A stretch of 64,000 bases of DNA from CAVPHV01 sp963704825 (GTDB lineage: Bacteria > Actinomycetota > Acidimicrobiia > Spongiisociales > UBA5794): the NCBI GenBank assembly GCA_963704825.1, contig CAVPHV010000018.1:62001-126000 (forward strand), read 5' to 3'. Positions within the stretch are counted from its first letter, which is position 1. The number at the start of each line of letters is the position of its first letter. This document shows, in pieces, positions 52,336 through 61,132 of this stretch. The position numbers were made by a program, and so were the translations under genes. The notes beneath the pieces are model-generated. The model did no database searches and was not told where the DNA came from. It was given only the letters and a program-made list of their open reading frames with translations.

Positions 52336-53766
52336 ATGGACCTTTGCATCGAGCGCGCCCGGGATTCGGCGGTCGAGACCGGCGGGATCGAGAGCTTTTA
52401 TCGCCACGGATGGCATTCGTGGTCTCCAACGGGATGGGTGGATCCCCAGGCTCCGGTGCGTCCGATACCAGATGAGCGAAGGCGGCTCGGACACGACGAT
52501 CCGAACCACGCCTTCGACACGCGGGTCGGCGGTAGCTGCGTCGGGGTCGCCCGGTGCGACGACGGAAGCTACACCCTGCTCGGTGCGCTCACGCCGGGGG
52601 CCCGGGTCGCGCCCGATGGGGAGGTGCTCAGGGGCGTGTCCGAGGCGGGGCCGATCGACTGGCTCGTCGCCGGGGGCACCATGAACGAGGTGTTCGACGC
52701 CTACGTGGGCGAGTTGACGGACCGGCTCGGTCGTCGCGGCCGCGGTCGGATGCGAGTGTGGTGTTCGTGGTACTCGTACTACCAGGAGGTCACCGAGGAC
52801 ATCATCCGAGGGGTCGTCAACGACTCGGTGCCCTATCCGTTCGACGTCATCCAAATCGATGACGGGTGGCAGGTGGGGATTGGCGACTGGGTACCAAACG
52901 CTGACTTCCCCAACGGCATGGCGGCCCTGGCCGACGCCATCATGTCGACGGGACGCCAGGCTGGGCTCTGGCTCGCCCCGCTGATCACCGGTGCCGACTC
53001 CCGACTCGCCGGCGCCCGCCCCGAACTGCTGCTGCGAGACGCCGATGGGCGTCCCGTGGTGTCGGGGATCAACTGGGGTGGGCCGTATTACTCGCTCGAT
53101 CCGACCGCCGACGCCACCATCGAGTTCCTCACCGAGCTGATCACCACCGTGCGGTCGTGGGGGTTCAGCTACCTCAAGCTCGACTTCCTGTATGCGGCGG
53201 CCTTTCCGGGTATACACGCCCGGTCGATGCCGCGTGAGCTCGCCTATCGACATGCCGCCGAAGTGATGCGACGGGCCGCGGGTGACGATTGCTACCTGCT
53301 GGCCTGCGGGGCGCCGGTGATCGCATCGACGGGCATCTTCGACGGAATGCGGATCGGGCCGGACGTTGCCGAGTTCTGGGAGGACGACGACTTGGCGGCG
53401 CTGGGTGATGCATCTGGACGGGGTGCGCGGAATGCCATTGCCACCTCGAGCCAGCGCCTCTGGCTCAGAGGTGCGTTCGACGCCGATCCGGACGTCGTTT
53501 ACCTGGACCGCAGCGAGGTCGATCTCGACGGGCGAACGCTCGAGTCGCTACAGGACCTCGCTCGCATCACGGGATTTGTCGGTACCTCCGACCGACTCTC
53601 CGATCTGTCGCACGATGAGAAGGTGAGCCTGCTGTCACTCCTGGCCGATGAGCCTGCGATCGAGCGCCGCCCGGACATGGAGTGGACGATCAATCGTAGG
53701 GACGTCGACTTCGGCTGGGTCGGCGAGGGCGGCGCCGCGGCCATCTCCGGGGCGGCGCCGTCGTGA
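52336..53766 (+). CDS. alpha-galactosidase, GH36 type
   Basis: A 476-residue glycosidase with a clan D catalytic barrel. WCSWYSYYQEVTEDIIRGVV, VIQIDDGWQVGIGDW and GLWLAPLITGADSRL are typical; the nucleophile is the Asp of SYLKLDFLYAAAF and the acid/base is the Asp of MRIGPDVAEFW. The N-terminal beta-sandwich is reduced compared with the 700-residue GH36 enzymes, so it belongs to the shorter group. No signal peptide: hydrolysis would follow uptake. It lies 11 nt after the permease gene and overlaps galT by 4 nt, making galactose for the Leloir route. Confidence 0.88.
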   Translation: MDLCIERARDSAVETGGIESFYRHGWHSWSPTGWVDPQAPVRPIPDERRRLGHDDPNHAFDTRVGGSCVGVARCDDGSYTLLGALTPGARVAPDGEVLRGVSEAGPIDWLVAGGTMNEVFDAYVGELTDRLGRRGRGRMRVWCSWYSYYQEVTEDIIRGVVNDSVPYPFDVIQIDDGWQVGIGDWVPNADFPNGMAALADAIMSTGRQAGLWLAPLITGADSRLAGARPELLLRDADGRPVVSGINWGGPYYSLDPTADATIEFLTELITTVRSWGFSYLKLDFLYAAAFPGIHARSMPRELAYRHAAEVMRRAAGDDCYLLACGAPVIASTGIFDGMRIGPDVAEFWEDDDLAALGDASGRGARNAIATSSQRLWLRGAFDADPDVVYLDRSEVDLDGRTLESLQDLARITGFVGTSDRLSDLSHDEKVSLLSLLADEPAIERRPDMEWTINRRDVDFGWVGEGGAAAISGAAPS

Positions 53767-54821
53767 GCGCTCCGTCGCATTTCGCCGGCCCACACCGCAG
53801 GTACAACCCGCTTGCCGACGAGTGGGTGCTGGTGTCCGCCCACCGCACAGACCGGCCCTGGCTCGGACAGATCGAGGATCCCACGCCGGACCAGCGGCCG
53901 AGGTTCGATCCCCGCTGCTACCTGTGCCCGGGCACGGAGCGGGCCGGCGGCGTCCACAACGACACCTACACCGGCACCTACGTGTTCACCAACGACTACC
54001 CCGCCTTGATCCCGTACCAGTCGGAGCCACAATCCACCCACGAGGGCCTTCTCGTTGCCAAGGAGGAGACGGGCACCTGTCGGGTCGTGTGCTTCTCTCC
54101 CCGGCACGACCTGGCCCTCGCAGAGATGGACCACCCATCCATCGAAGCCGTGATCGATGTCTGGGCCGACCAGACCGAGCAGCTCGGTCGAGACCATCGG
54201 TGGGTTCAGGTCTTCGAGAATCGCGGCGCGTCGATGGGAGCCTCAAACCCTCATCCCCACGGACAGATTTGGGCAACATCCTCGATCCCCACACTCGTGG
54301 CCACCGAGGACGACACACAGCGCCGCTACCGGGAACGCTCGGGAAGCGTGCTTCTGATCGACTACGCCGGCCAGGAGTCTTCGGCCGGCGATCGGGTGGT
54401 CGTGGAGAACGACGAGTGGCTGATCGTGGTGCCCTATTGGGCGGTGTGGCCGTTCGAGACCCTGATCCTTCCCAAGCGGACGGTTTCGAGAATTGCCAAA
54501 CTCGAACCGAGCCAGCGCACGGGCCTCGCTGCCGCGCTCAAAGAGGTTCTCACCCGGTATGACAACCTTTTCGGAACCGCGTTCCCCTACTCGATGGGCT
54601 GGCACGGAGCTCCCTTCACGGACGACGAGAACCGTCACTGGCAGCTACACGCTCACATCTACCCGCCGCTCCTGCGATCGGCGACGGTGCGCAAGTTCAT
54701 GGTCGGCTACGAACTGCTCGCAGAGCCGCAGCGAGATCTCACCGCAGAGGATGCGGCGGCCAGGCTCAGAGAGGTGTCGGCAACACACTATCGAGGCGGC
54801 TTCGGCGCAGCCAACGGCTGA
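53763..54821 (+). CDS. galT: galactose-1-phosphate uridylyltransferase
   Basis: A 352-residue enzyme exchanging UMP between UDP-glucose and galactose 1-phosphate. The active site is the His of ASNPHPHGQIWA, where the middle His carries the UMP; CYLCPGTERAGG gives the metal site and DEWVLVSAHR the N-terminal motif. GTG 53763 overlaps the alpha-galactosidase stop (GTGA). galK and galE are not in the window, so galactose phosphorylation and epimerisation are encoded elsewhere. Last gene of the cassette, convergent with the aldo/keto reductase. Confidence 0.94.
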   Translation: MSAPSHFAGPHRRYNPLADEWVLVSAHRTDRPWLGQIEDPTPDQRPRFDPRCYLCPGTERAGGVHNDTYTGTYVFTNDYPALIPYQSEPQSTHEGLLVAKEETGTCRVVCFSPRHDLALAEMDHPSIEAVIDVWADQTEQLGRDHRWVQVFENRGASMGASNPHPHGQIWATSSIPTLVATEDDTQRRYRERSGSVLLIDYAGQESSAGDRVVVENDEWLIVVPYWAVWPFETLILPKRTVSRIAKLEPSQRTGLAAALKEVLTRYDNLFGTAFPYSMGWHGAPFTDDENRHWQLHAHIYPPLLRSATVRKFMVGYELLAEPQRDLTAEDAAARLREVSATHYRGGFGAANG

Positions 54822-54888
54822 GGCGCGGGCGATCGCCCTCCTGGGCCACGATCCGCCGATCCGAGCCTCGCTCCGGTGTAACACCGAC

Positions 54889-55944
54889 TCAGGGCCCGAG
54901 CGGAGGCGGCTCGGCTCGGAAGCCGAGGTCCTCCCAAACCCGTACCCCGGCATACCCTTCCAGGAATCCATGCGGATATAGCGGCATCCCCGGGGCACTG
55001 ACTCGAGTCAAACGCGCCGCCTCGTCAGGCGTGAGCGACCAGCCGAGTGCGGCAAGATTGTCGTCGATCTGCGCCACCGTGCGAGCTCCCAGCAGGACCG
55101 AGGATACGGCGGGACGGTCTCGCAACCAGTTGAGCGCCACTTGCGCCATGCTGACGTTGCGTTTTGCGGCGATGGAGCCGACTGCGTCAAGAACAAGCCA
55201 CGTCGCCGGCTGGTTGCGAAGGTCGTAGGCCTCGATCCCCCGCGCCGGGTCGTCACCGAGCCGAGTGGCACCGGTCGGCCGTTCCGTCGCGTCGTACTTG
55301 CCGGTGAGCCAGCCCCCAGCCAGCGGCGACCAGGGGAGCACCCCGAGCCCTTCCTCGATGCAAACCGGCAGGATCTCCGACTCGATCTCACGCCCCAGCA
55401 AGTTGTATTGCGGTTGCAGCGAGGCCAGCGGTGTCAGCCCGAGCTCGCGCCCACGGGAAACGGCGCGCTGGAGTTGCCAACCGGTGAAGTTCGATACTCC
55501 TACGGCGCGGGACTTCCCGATCGCCACAAACTCGTCGAGCACACCGAGTGTTTCGTCGAGGTCAACGGTGGGGTCCCACGCATGGACCTGGTAGAGATCG
55601 ACGTAGTCGACGCCGAGACGACGCAGGCTGGCGTCGATCGCTCGGGTGAGGTAGGCACGCCCGGCGCCGCGGTCGGCGGGATCGGACCCCATCGGGAAAC
55701 GGCCCTTCGTCGCCAGGACGACGTCGTCGCGCCGGCCACGGCGGGCGAGCCAGCGACCGATGAACTCCTCAGAGACACCCGCCGAATACACGTCGGCAGT
55801 GTCGATGAAGCTCCCGCCGGCGGCGACATACCGATCGAGAATGCCGCCGGACGTCGCCTCATCCGCTTCCGCGCCAAAGGTCATCGTGCCGAGCCCAAAG
55901 ACAGAAACCAACAGAGATGACGGCCCAAGTGTTCGTTGTTCCAT
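54889..55944 (-). CDS. aldo/keto reductase
   Basis: A 351-residue NADPH-dependent oxidoreductase of the YajO/Gfo-like TIM-barrel group. The catalytic tetrad is visible: Asp and Tyr in FIDTADVYSAGVSEEF, Lys in VVLATKGRF, His in YVDLYQVHAWDP; cofactor binding is by PWSPLAGGWLTGKY and SSVLLGARTVAQIDDNL. Substrate not predictable. The ATG follows a TAGCCT box at 6 nt and has no ribosome binding site. Monocistronic, between the galactoside cassette and trp genes. Confidence 0.9.
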   Translation of the reverse strand: MEQRTLGPSSLLVSVFGLGTMTFGAEADEATSGGILDRYVAAGGSFIDTADVYSAGVSEEFIGRWLARRGRRDDVVLATKGRFPMGSDPADRGAGRAYLTRAIDASLRRLGVDYVDLYQVHAWDPTVDLDETLGVLDEFVAIGKSRAVGVSNFTGWQLQRAVSRGRELGLTPLASLQPQYNLLGREIESEILPVCIEEGLGVLPWSPLAGGWLTGKYDATERPTGATRLGDDPARGIEAYDLRNQPATWLVLDAVGSIAAKRNVSMAQVALNWLRDRPAVSSVLLGARTVAQIDDNLAALGWSLTPDEAARLTRVSAPGMPLYPHGFLEGYAGVRVWEDLGFRAEPPPLGP

Positions 55945-55950
55945 CGCCCC

Positions 55951-55956
55951 AGGCTA
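55951..55956 (-). promoter_or_regulatory. leaderless -10 box of the aldo/keto reductase gene
   Basis: TAGCCT on the minus strand with 6 nt to the ATG at 55944; no ribosome binding site. Confidence 0.4.
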
Positions 55957-55985
55957 GGACGGGACGCGGTGCGTTCCGCTATGCA

Positions 55986-56015
55986 CAGAGGCCCCTCCGT
56001 GAGGAGGGGCCTCTG
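55986..56015. terminator. perfect 13-bp hairpin
   Basis: CAGAGGCCCCTCC (55986-55998), GTGA loop, GGAGGGGCCTCTG (56003-56015). It lies downstream of trpA and upstream of the aldo/keto reductase gene on the minus strand. A GC-rich stem without U-tract; probable end of the trp transcript. Confidence 0.55.
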
Positions 56016-56103
56016 CTTCGCAATCCGGGGACCGACCGCTCCTTGGGTGTGGTGCGTTCATACCGGTCGGTGTGTCGGCCGGCCCCTGGATCCGATTTGG
56101 TTG

Positions 56104-56139
56104 GGAAGGAACCACTGAAGGGGATGAGCAGTTCCTTCC
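56104..56139. repeat. inverted repeat downstream of trpA
   Basis: GGAAGGAAC (56104-56112) and GTTCCTTCC (56131-56139) form 9 bp around an 18-nt loop. Second of three inverted repeats in this 290-nt spacer. Confidence 0.45.
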
Positions 56140-56197
56140 GCAAGTAACCATCGGCGGGAACGGCTCAAAACTCCAGAACAGTTCTTCACCTACCCGC

Positions 56198-56211
56198 GGT
56201 GACTAGTCACC
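56198..56211. promoter_or_regulatory. perfect 14-bp palindrome
   Basis: GGTGACTAGTCACC is a complete dyad with no spacer, 26 nt after the trpA stop. The form fits a dimeric regulator's operator, but no promoter or regulated gene is adjacent, so its role is unknown. Confidence 0.4.
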
Positions 56212-56237
56212 CTGAAGCGGTGCCGGCTGGAGCGTGA

Positions 56238-57053
56238 TCAGCGGCGGACGGCTGTGGCAAGCTCGGATACAGCCCCGGCAACGCCTGCTACGGCTGCGGC
56301 GGCGTCCGGCGCATCGAGCACCCGCTGTACGAGAGCGGATCCGACAATGACGCCATCGCCGACGGCGGCCGCCGCCGCGGCGTGCGCAGGGGTGGAGATC
56401 CCGACTCCGAGCACCAACGGGATGTCGGTCACCGCCCGGATCCGCGCCGCAAGATCCCCGACGCGGCTGCTGGCTGCGTGGCGCACTCCGGTGACGCCGA
56501 GTTCGGCAACGCCGTAGATGAAGACTGGCTCGGCTGCCGCTATGGCCGCAAGACGGGTCTCGTCGGTGGTGGGCGCCACAAACAGCACCATCCCCAAACC
56601 GGCAGACTCGAAGGCCCGCTGGAACGGAGCGGCCTCCTCTGCCGGCAAGTCGGCCACGATCACCCCACTGGCTCCGGCCGCGGCGGCACGATGAGCGAAC
56701 AGGTCGGGACTCGCCGCCATCACCGGGTTGACGTAGGTCATCATCAGAACCGGCTTGCCGGTCGCCGTCACGATCTGGGCCACGAGGTCGAAAGCCGTAT
56801 CCAGATCAACCCCGGCTTCGAGCGCCCGCAATCCTGCGGCATGAATCGTCGGCCCATCCATGAGCGGGTCCGAGTACGGGATGCCGACCTCGAAGCCATC
56901 GGCCCCGGCGTCGGCCATCGCCGCAAACAACGCAGGCGACGTTTCGATGTCGGGCAGGCCTGCGGTCATGTACGGGAGCAGGGCGGCTCGATTCTCAGCC
57001 CGGGCCGCGGCGAACATGGCACGCACCCGATCGACACCCCGCTCACCCATCAA
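56238..57053 (-). CDS. trpA: tryptophan synthase alpha subunit
   Basis: A 271-residue TIM-barrel enzyme that cleaves indole-3-glycerol phosphate to indole, passed to TrpB. The catalytic Glu is in GADGFEVGIPYSDPLMDGPT and the second acid in the PYMTAGLPDIETS segment; VADLPAEEAAPF and FIYGVAELGVTGVRH are typical loops, and GVGISTPAHA and GVIVGSALVQ bind phosphate. It overlaps trpB by 11 nt. Last gene of trpCFBA. Confidence 0.95.
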   Translation of the reverse strand: MMGERGVDRVRAMFAAARAENRAALLPYMTAGLPDIETSPALFAAMADAGADGFEVGIPYSDPLMDGPTIHAAGLRALEAGVDLDTAFDLVAQIVTATGKPVLMMTYVNPVMAASPDLFAHRAAAAGASGVIVADLPAEEAAPFQRAFESAGLGMVLFVAPTTDETRLAAIAAAEPVFIYGVAELGVTGVRHAASSRVGDLAARIRAVTDIPLVLGVGISTPAHAAAAAAVGDGVIVGSALVQRVLDAPDAAAAVAGVAGAVSELATAVRR

Positions 57054-58227
57054 AAGCTGCGACTTCCTGCACGTCCTTGTCGCCTCGACCGGAGAGGTTG
57101 AGGACCACCGTCTTGCCGGCCAGCGCCTCGGCTTCGCGCACGATCCACGCCAGCCCGTGGGCCGACTCGAGCGCCGGAATGATGCCCTCGGTCCGACACA
57201 AGAGGTGGAACGCCTCGAGAGCCTCAGCGTCGGTCACCGACTCGTAGCGAGCCAACCCCGAGTCCTTGTAATACGAATGCTCAGGGCCAACGCCCGGGTA
57301 GTCCAACCCGGCCGACACCGAGTGGGCCTCGATGACCTGCCCCTGGTCGTCTTGCAGCAAGTAGGTGCGGGATCCGTGGATCACCCCCGGCGAACCGGCG
57401 ACCAGTGACGCCCCGTGTTTGCCGGTCTCGAGGCCATAGCCGGCCGCTTCAACCCCAACCAACTCAACGTCGCTTCCCGCGTATGGAGCGAAGATGCCCA
57501 TGGCGTTCGACCCGCCCCCGACGCATGCCACGATGACATCGGCCGCGGCAGTCTCGAGCGAGGCGTCGTCGAGCTGCTGTTTCAGTTCTTCGCCGATCAC
57601 CCGTTGAAACTCTCGAACCATCAGGGGGAACGGATGGGGGCCGACCACCGAACCGATGATGTAGTGCGTTGTCTCGACGCTGGCGACCCATTCGCGCATC
57701 GCCTCGGAGACGGCGTCCTTCAGGGTGCCGGGACCCTTGGTCACCGGCACCACCTCGGCACCGAGCAGCTTCATCCGATACACGTTGAGTGATTGGCGTT
57801 CGATGTCGACCGCGCCCATGTAGACGACGCAGTCGAGCCCCAGCAGTGCACACGCCGTTGCGGTGGCTACCCCGTGCTGTCCGGCCCCGGTCTCCGCGAT
57901 GACTCGCGGCTTGCCGATGCGCTTGGCCAGCAGCGCCTGCCCGATGGTGTTGTTGATCTTGTGTGCCCCGGTGTGGGCGAGGTCCTCTCGTTTGAGCAGC
58001 AGATTGATCCCGAGGTCGGCGGAGAGGCGGGCGGCGCGGTAAACGGGGGTCGGACGACCCACGTAGTCCGCCAGCAGTGCCTCGAACTCGCGATGGAACC
58101 CGGGGTCGGTCCAGGCAGCGGTGAATGCTGCCTCGAGGTCGAGCAGGGCGGGCATGAGCGTTTCCGGGGCGTACCGACCGCCGTAGTCGCCGAAGCGACC
58201 TCGTTCATCAGGATTGATGGCGTTCAC
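57043..58227 (-). CDS. trpB: tryptophan synthase beta subunit
   Basis: A 394-residue PLP enzyme condensing indole and serine to tryptophan. The PLP lysine is in KREDLAHTGAHKINNTIGQA, the phosphate loop is CVGGGSNAMGIF, and AETGAGQHGVATATACALLG is diagnostic of TrpB1. YGGRYAPETLMPAL marks the N-terminus. Coupled to trpF by ATGA and to trpA by overlap. Confidence 0.97.
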   Translation of the reverse strand: MNAINPDERGRFGDYGGRYAPETLMPALLDLEAAFTAAWTDPGFHREFEALLADYVGRPTPVYRAARLSADLGINLLLKREDLAHTGAHKINNTIGQALLAKRIGKPRVIAETGAGQHGVATATACALLGLDCVVYMGAVDIERQSLNVYRMKLLGAEVVPVTKGPGTLKDAVSEAMREWVASVETTHYIIGSVVGPHPFPLMVREFQRVIGEELKQQLDDASLETAAADVIVACVGGGSNAMGIFAPYAGSDVELVGVEAAGYGLETGKHGASLVAGSPGVIHGSRTYLLQDDQGQVIEAHSVSAGLDYPGVGPEHSYYKDSGLARYESVTDAEALEAFHLLCRTEGIIPALESAHGLAWIVREAEALAGKTVVLNLSGRGDKDVQEVAAFDG

Positions 58228-58826
58228 GCCTGCTTGGCCTCTCGCACGAAGGCGGTCACCTTACCGTGGTCCTTGATCCCAATCGCAGCCTCCAGACGGC
58301 TCGATGCGTCGACTCCCCAAGGCTGCACGGCTCGCACCGCAGCGGCGACATTGTCGGGCCCCAATCCCCCAGCCATGACGAACGGCCCGGGCACCCGCTC
58401 TGCAAGTTCCCAGTCGAACGTCTCCCCGGTGCCGCCGTGGCGGCCGGGACGATAGGTGTCGAGCAGCGGAATCACCTCGGAGGGCAGTGCCGGCAGATCA
58501 AGGAAGTCCCGCACGGCAACCGGCCGCAGCACAAACAAGCCGAGGTCTCGCGCCGTTGTTGCGGCGAGGTCACTGTGGCGGCCGTGCGGCTGCACCCCGT
58601 CGACTCCGGCAACGGCGACGGCTTCGATCAGCGCCGCCGGCTCGAGGTCGACGGTGACCAGGACCCGAACCACGTCGATCCCGGCAGCCAGTTCTGCGAC
58701 CGCCGCGGGGTCAGTGCACCGCGGCGACTCCGGGGCGATCACAAACCCGACGGCATCGGCTCCCGCCGCCACGGCAGCTTCAACGTCGCCGCGACGGGTC
58801 AATCCACACACCTTGACCCACGTCAT
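58224..58826 (-). CDS. trpF: phosphoribosylanthranilate isomerase
   Basis: A 200-residue TIM-barrel isomerase. VKVCGLTRRGDVEAAVAAGA gives the catalytic Cys, VDGVQPHG and GGLGPDNVAAAV the substrate and phosphate sites, and GVDASSRLEAAIGIKDHGKV the C-terminal phosphate motif. It has 4-nt overlaps with both trpC and trpB. A dedicated trpF shows that this lineage does not rely only on the bifunctional PriA found in many actinobacteria. Confidence 0.93.
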   Translation of the reverse strand: MTWVKVCGLTRRGDVEAAVAAGADAVGFVIAPESPRCTDPAAVAELAAGIDVVRVLVTVDLEPAALIEAVAVAGVDGVQPHGRHSDLAATTARDLGLFVLRPVAVRDFLDLPALPSEVIPLLDTYRPGRHGGTGETFDWELAERVPGPFVMAGGLGPDNVAAAVRAVQPWGVDASSRLEAAIGIKDHGKVTAFVREAKQA

Positions 58827-59593
58827 CGGCCGGCCTCCCGCAACTCAGCAATGAGGGCTCCTGGGTCGGCACTACGAACCGCGGCTTCCCCAACGAGGAT
58901 GGCGTCGTAGCCCGCTACGGCCATTCGCGCGGCTCCGGCGACCGAGCTCACCCCGCTCTCCGCGACGGTAACGAGGCCGCGGGGAATCGATGGGGCCATG
59001 GCCTCGGCAACGGCAAGGTCGGTGACGAAGGTGGTGAGGTCACGGTTGTTGACTCCAATGATCTCGGCTCCGGCGGCAACCGCCGTCTCGACCTCCGGCT
59101 CGGTGTGGGCCTCGACCAGGGCCTCCATCCCCATGGTCGTAACGGCGGCGAGCAACTCCGCCAGCTCGGAGGAGTCGAGCGCCGCAACGATGAGCAGCAC
59201 GGCGTCCGCTCCGGCAGCGCGCCCCTCCCACACCTGCACGGGATCGACGATGAAGTCCTTGCGGAGCACGGGTACCGGCACGGCACCTCGTACCGCGCCA
59301 AGGTCGGCCAACGAGCCGCCGAAGTACTCGGGCTCGGTCAGCACGGAGATTGCGGCCGCGCCGCCCTGCACGTAGCGCATCGCCTGGGACGGGGCGTCGA
59401 GACCTGGGGCGATCTCCCCCGCCGACGGTGACCGGCGCTTGATCTCGGCGACAACGGCAAGCCCCGGGGCCTGCAATGCCGCAACCAGCGAACGTGGCAC
59501 CGGCGCCTCCGACGCGGCAGCCTGCAATGCGCCGCGTTGGGCCTGCAGCCCCGCCACCCGGTTGCGGGTCGATGCGATGATCTGATCGAGCAT
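58823..59593 (-). CDS. trpC: indole-3-glycerol phosphate synthase
   Basis: A 256-residue enzyme closing the indole ring. VVAEIKRRSPSAGEIAPGLD, ISVLTEPEYFGGSLADL, VLRKDFIVDPVQVWEGRAAG and IIGVNNRDLTTF are family signatures with the catalytic Lys and Glu residues. ATG 59593 is chosen by family start; GATAAT ends 6 nt upstream and no ribosome binding site is present. First gene of the trpCFBA operon; trpD is absent here. Confidence 0.96.
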   Translation of the reverse strand: MLDQIIASTRNRVAGLQAQRGALQAAASEAPVPRSLVAALQAPGLAVVAEIKRRSPSAGEIAPGLDAPSQAMRYVQGGAAAISVLTEPEYFGGSLADLGAVRGAVPVPVLRKDFIVDPVQVWEGRAAGADAVLLIVAALDSSELAELLAAVTTMGMEALVEAHTEPEVETAVAAGAEIIGVNNRDLTTFVTDLAVAEAMAPSIPRGLVTVAESGVSSVAGAARMAVAGYDAILVGEAAVRSADPGALIAELREAGR

Positions 59594-59599
59594 GGCACG

Positions 59600-59605
59600 A
59601 TTATC
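59600..59605 (-). promoter_or_regulatory. leaderless -10 box of trpCFBA
   Basis: GATAAT on the minus strand, 6 nt before the trpC ATG. No attenuator or leader peptide can fit in such a transcript. Confidence 0.45.
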
Positions 59606-59647
59606 GCCCGCCTCCGGCGCTGTGAGGGTGACCCTCAGCGGCAACTG

Positions 59648-59998
59648 TCAGAAATCGCAGACCGGCTCTTCCTCGACGCAGGGTTCCTCCCCAGCTTGGA
59701 GCAGGCGCAAATAGTCGACAAGGCTGTCCACTTGGTCGTCGCCGAGCTGTGGCCACGCCGGCATCCGGCCCGGCCCGACCCGAATGACCCCTCGGATCTG
59801 GTCGTCGGTCAGCACCAGTGCAGCGTTCGAATCCGCGGTTCCAATCGCAGGCCCGCGGCCACCTTGGCCCTCGCCGCCGTGACAGCGGGCGCAAGCCGCC
59901 CGAAAAAGGTCGGCGTCGTACTTGCCCTCAGTGGACTCGCCGCACGCCGTGGCGAGGAGGGCGAGACCCAAGAATCCGACCAGGAGAAGGCGCCGCAT
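59648..59998 (-). CDS. cytochrome c lipoprotein
   Basis: A 116-residue class I c-type cytochrome. The signal peptide ends in a lipobox (LATAC), so it should be anchored outside the membrane. Heme is bound at CARCH with the Met of GPGRMPAWPQL as the likely sixth ligand; two further cysteines near the C-terminus (EPCVEEEPVCDF) may form a disulfide. ATG 59998 follows TACTCT at 7 nt. It could carry electrons to a terminal oxidase; partners are not in the window. A longer start at 60034 is possible but weakens the signal peptide. Confidence 0.85.
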   Translation of the reverse strand: MRRLLLVGFLGLALLATACGESTEGKYDADLFRAACARCHGGEGQGGRGPAIGTADSNAALVLTDDQIRGVIRVGPGRMPAWPQLGDDQVDSLVDYLRLLQAGEEPCVEEEPVCDF

Positions 59999-60005
59999 CG
60001 CGGGG

Positions 60006-60011
60006 AGAGTA
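60006..60011 (-). promoter_or_regulatory. leaderless -10 box of the cytochrome c gene
   Basis: TACTCT on the minus strand ends 7 nt before the ATG at 59998; no ribosome binding site. Confidence 0.4.
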
Positions 60012-60154
60012 GGAGACTGAACTCGGTACGCCATATCCGCCCGGGACTGTGCCCAGAAGGCTGTTGAACAAACGCCGTGCGGGATTGCGCCCGCAAGCAA
60101 ACGCCTGGTCCTAGACGTCGCCGCAAGCCCAAGCTGGCGTGGTTCGGCAGTCTT

Positions 60155-61132
60155 CTATTCGCCGGTGCCGAACTGGTCGAGTGGCAGTTTGTGCACCACA
60201 GCCGGCGTTGTCCCTTGCTCCCATTGAACGGTCACCGTGTCGCCGGACGCCACCTCGCGGCGCACCAGGGCGAGAGCAATGGGGGCACGAAGTTCGAGCG
60301 ATTCCGCCAGCGAAGTGATTCTTCCCACTTCGGCGCCTCCGGCGGCAATCAGCGTGGCGCCGAGCGGGGGCAGGACGTTGGCGCGCAACGCGAGTCCGCG
60401 GAGGCGACGATTGACATGACCGCGCGAGTCGATCCGCGCCACCAGTTCTTGACCCAGGTAGCAGCCCTTGGTGAAGTCGACCGCACCATCGACAACGTCG
60501 GCTTCCTGCGGGATGGTTGACTCGTCGAGGTCGATGCCCATGAGAGGTTCGCCGGCTTCGATCCTGATCGCGTCGTGAGCCAGCCTGCCGACCCGACGAG
60601 CACCCAACTCAATGTCGTCTTCAGCGGCCACGACGATGAAACGAGGCAGATCGACCCGCCCGAATGGAAGTGGCGCCACCACCGTCCCATCCGGACCGCG
60701 CCGCCAGACTCCCGGATCGGATCCCGCACCGCCGAGACCGGTTACCACGGACCTGGCGTCGGGTCCGATGACATCGAGAACGGCGCGAGCCTCGACCTCG
60801 ATCGTTGCCTCGACCCGAATCTTGAACCGGGCCAGATCGCCGGCTACGACCTCGGCCCGTCCGGCATCGACGACGATCCCGACCTCGTCTTCGCCCCGCA
60901 GCAGCCATGCCGTCGCTCGTAACTTCCCCTGCGGTGACAGCAGCAGGGTCCGCTCCACCCGGCCCACCTCCATCGGCGCAATCGCTTGGCTGAGGAGGCC
61001 ATCGAGAAACCCGATGGTGTCGGGTCCTCGCACCCACACGATCTCGTGAGCGCCGGACACCACCCCGGCTGCGGTGCGCAGCGCCAGGTACTCACCGGTC
61101 ACGTCACCATGGCTTGGGGGCCGGGTCGTCAC
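60155..61132 (-). CDS. ygfZ: YgfZ/GcvT-like folate-binding protein
   Basis: A 325-residue protein of the tetrahydrofolate-dependent YgfZ group that supports iron-sulfur cluster enzymes such as MiaB. The diagnostic motif is KGCYLGQELVARIDSRGHVN, with its cysteine; LLSPQGKLRATAWLL and the N-terminal RGPDTIGFLDGLLSQ fit the GcvT-like fold. The start overlaps the trpE stop by 4 nt, so it is translationally coupled to anthranilate synthase, an unexpected pairing. Confidence 0.88.
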   Translation of the reverse strand: MTTRPPSHGDVTGEYLALRTAAGVVSGAHEIVWVRGPDTIGFLDGLLSQAIAPMEVGRVERTLLLSPQGKLRATAWLLRGEDEVGIVVDAGRAEVVAGDLARFKIRVEATIEVEARAVLDVIGPDARSVVTGLGGAGSDPGVWRRGPDGTVVAPLPFGRVDLPRFIVVAAEDDIELGARRVGRLAHDAIRIEAGEPLMGIDLDESTIPQEADVVDGAVDFTKGCYLGQELVARIDSRGHVNRRLRGLALRANVLPPLGATLIAAGGAEVGRITSLAESLELRAPIALALVRREVASGDTVTVQWEQGTTPAVVHKLPLDQFGTGE

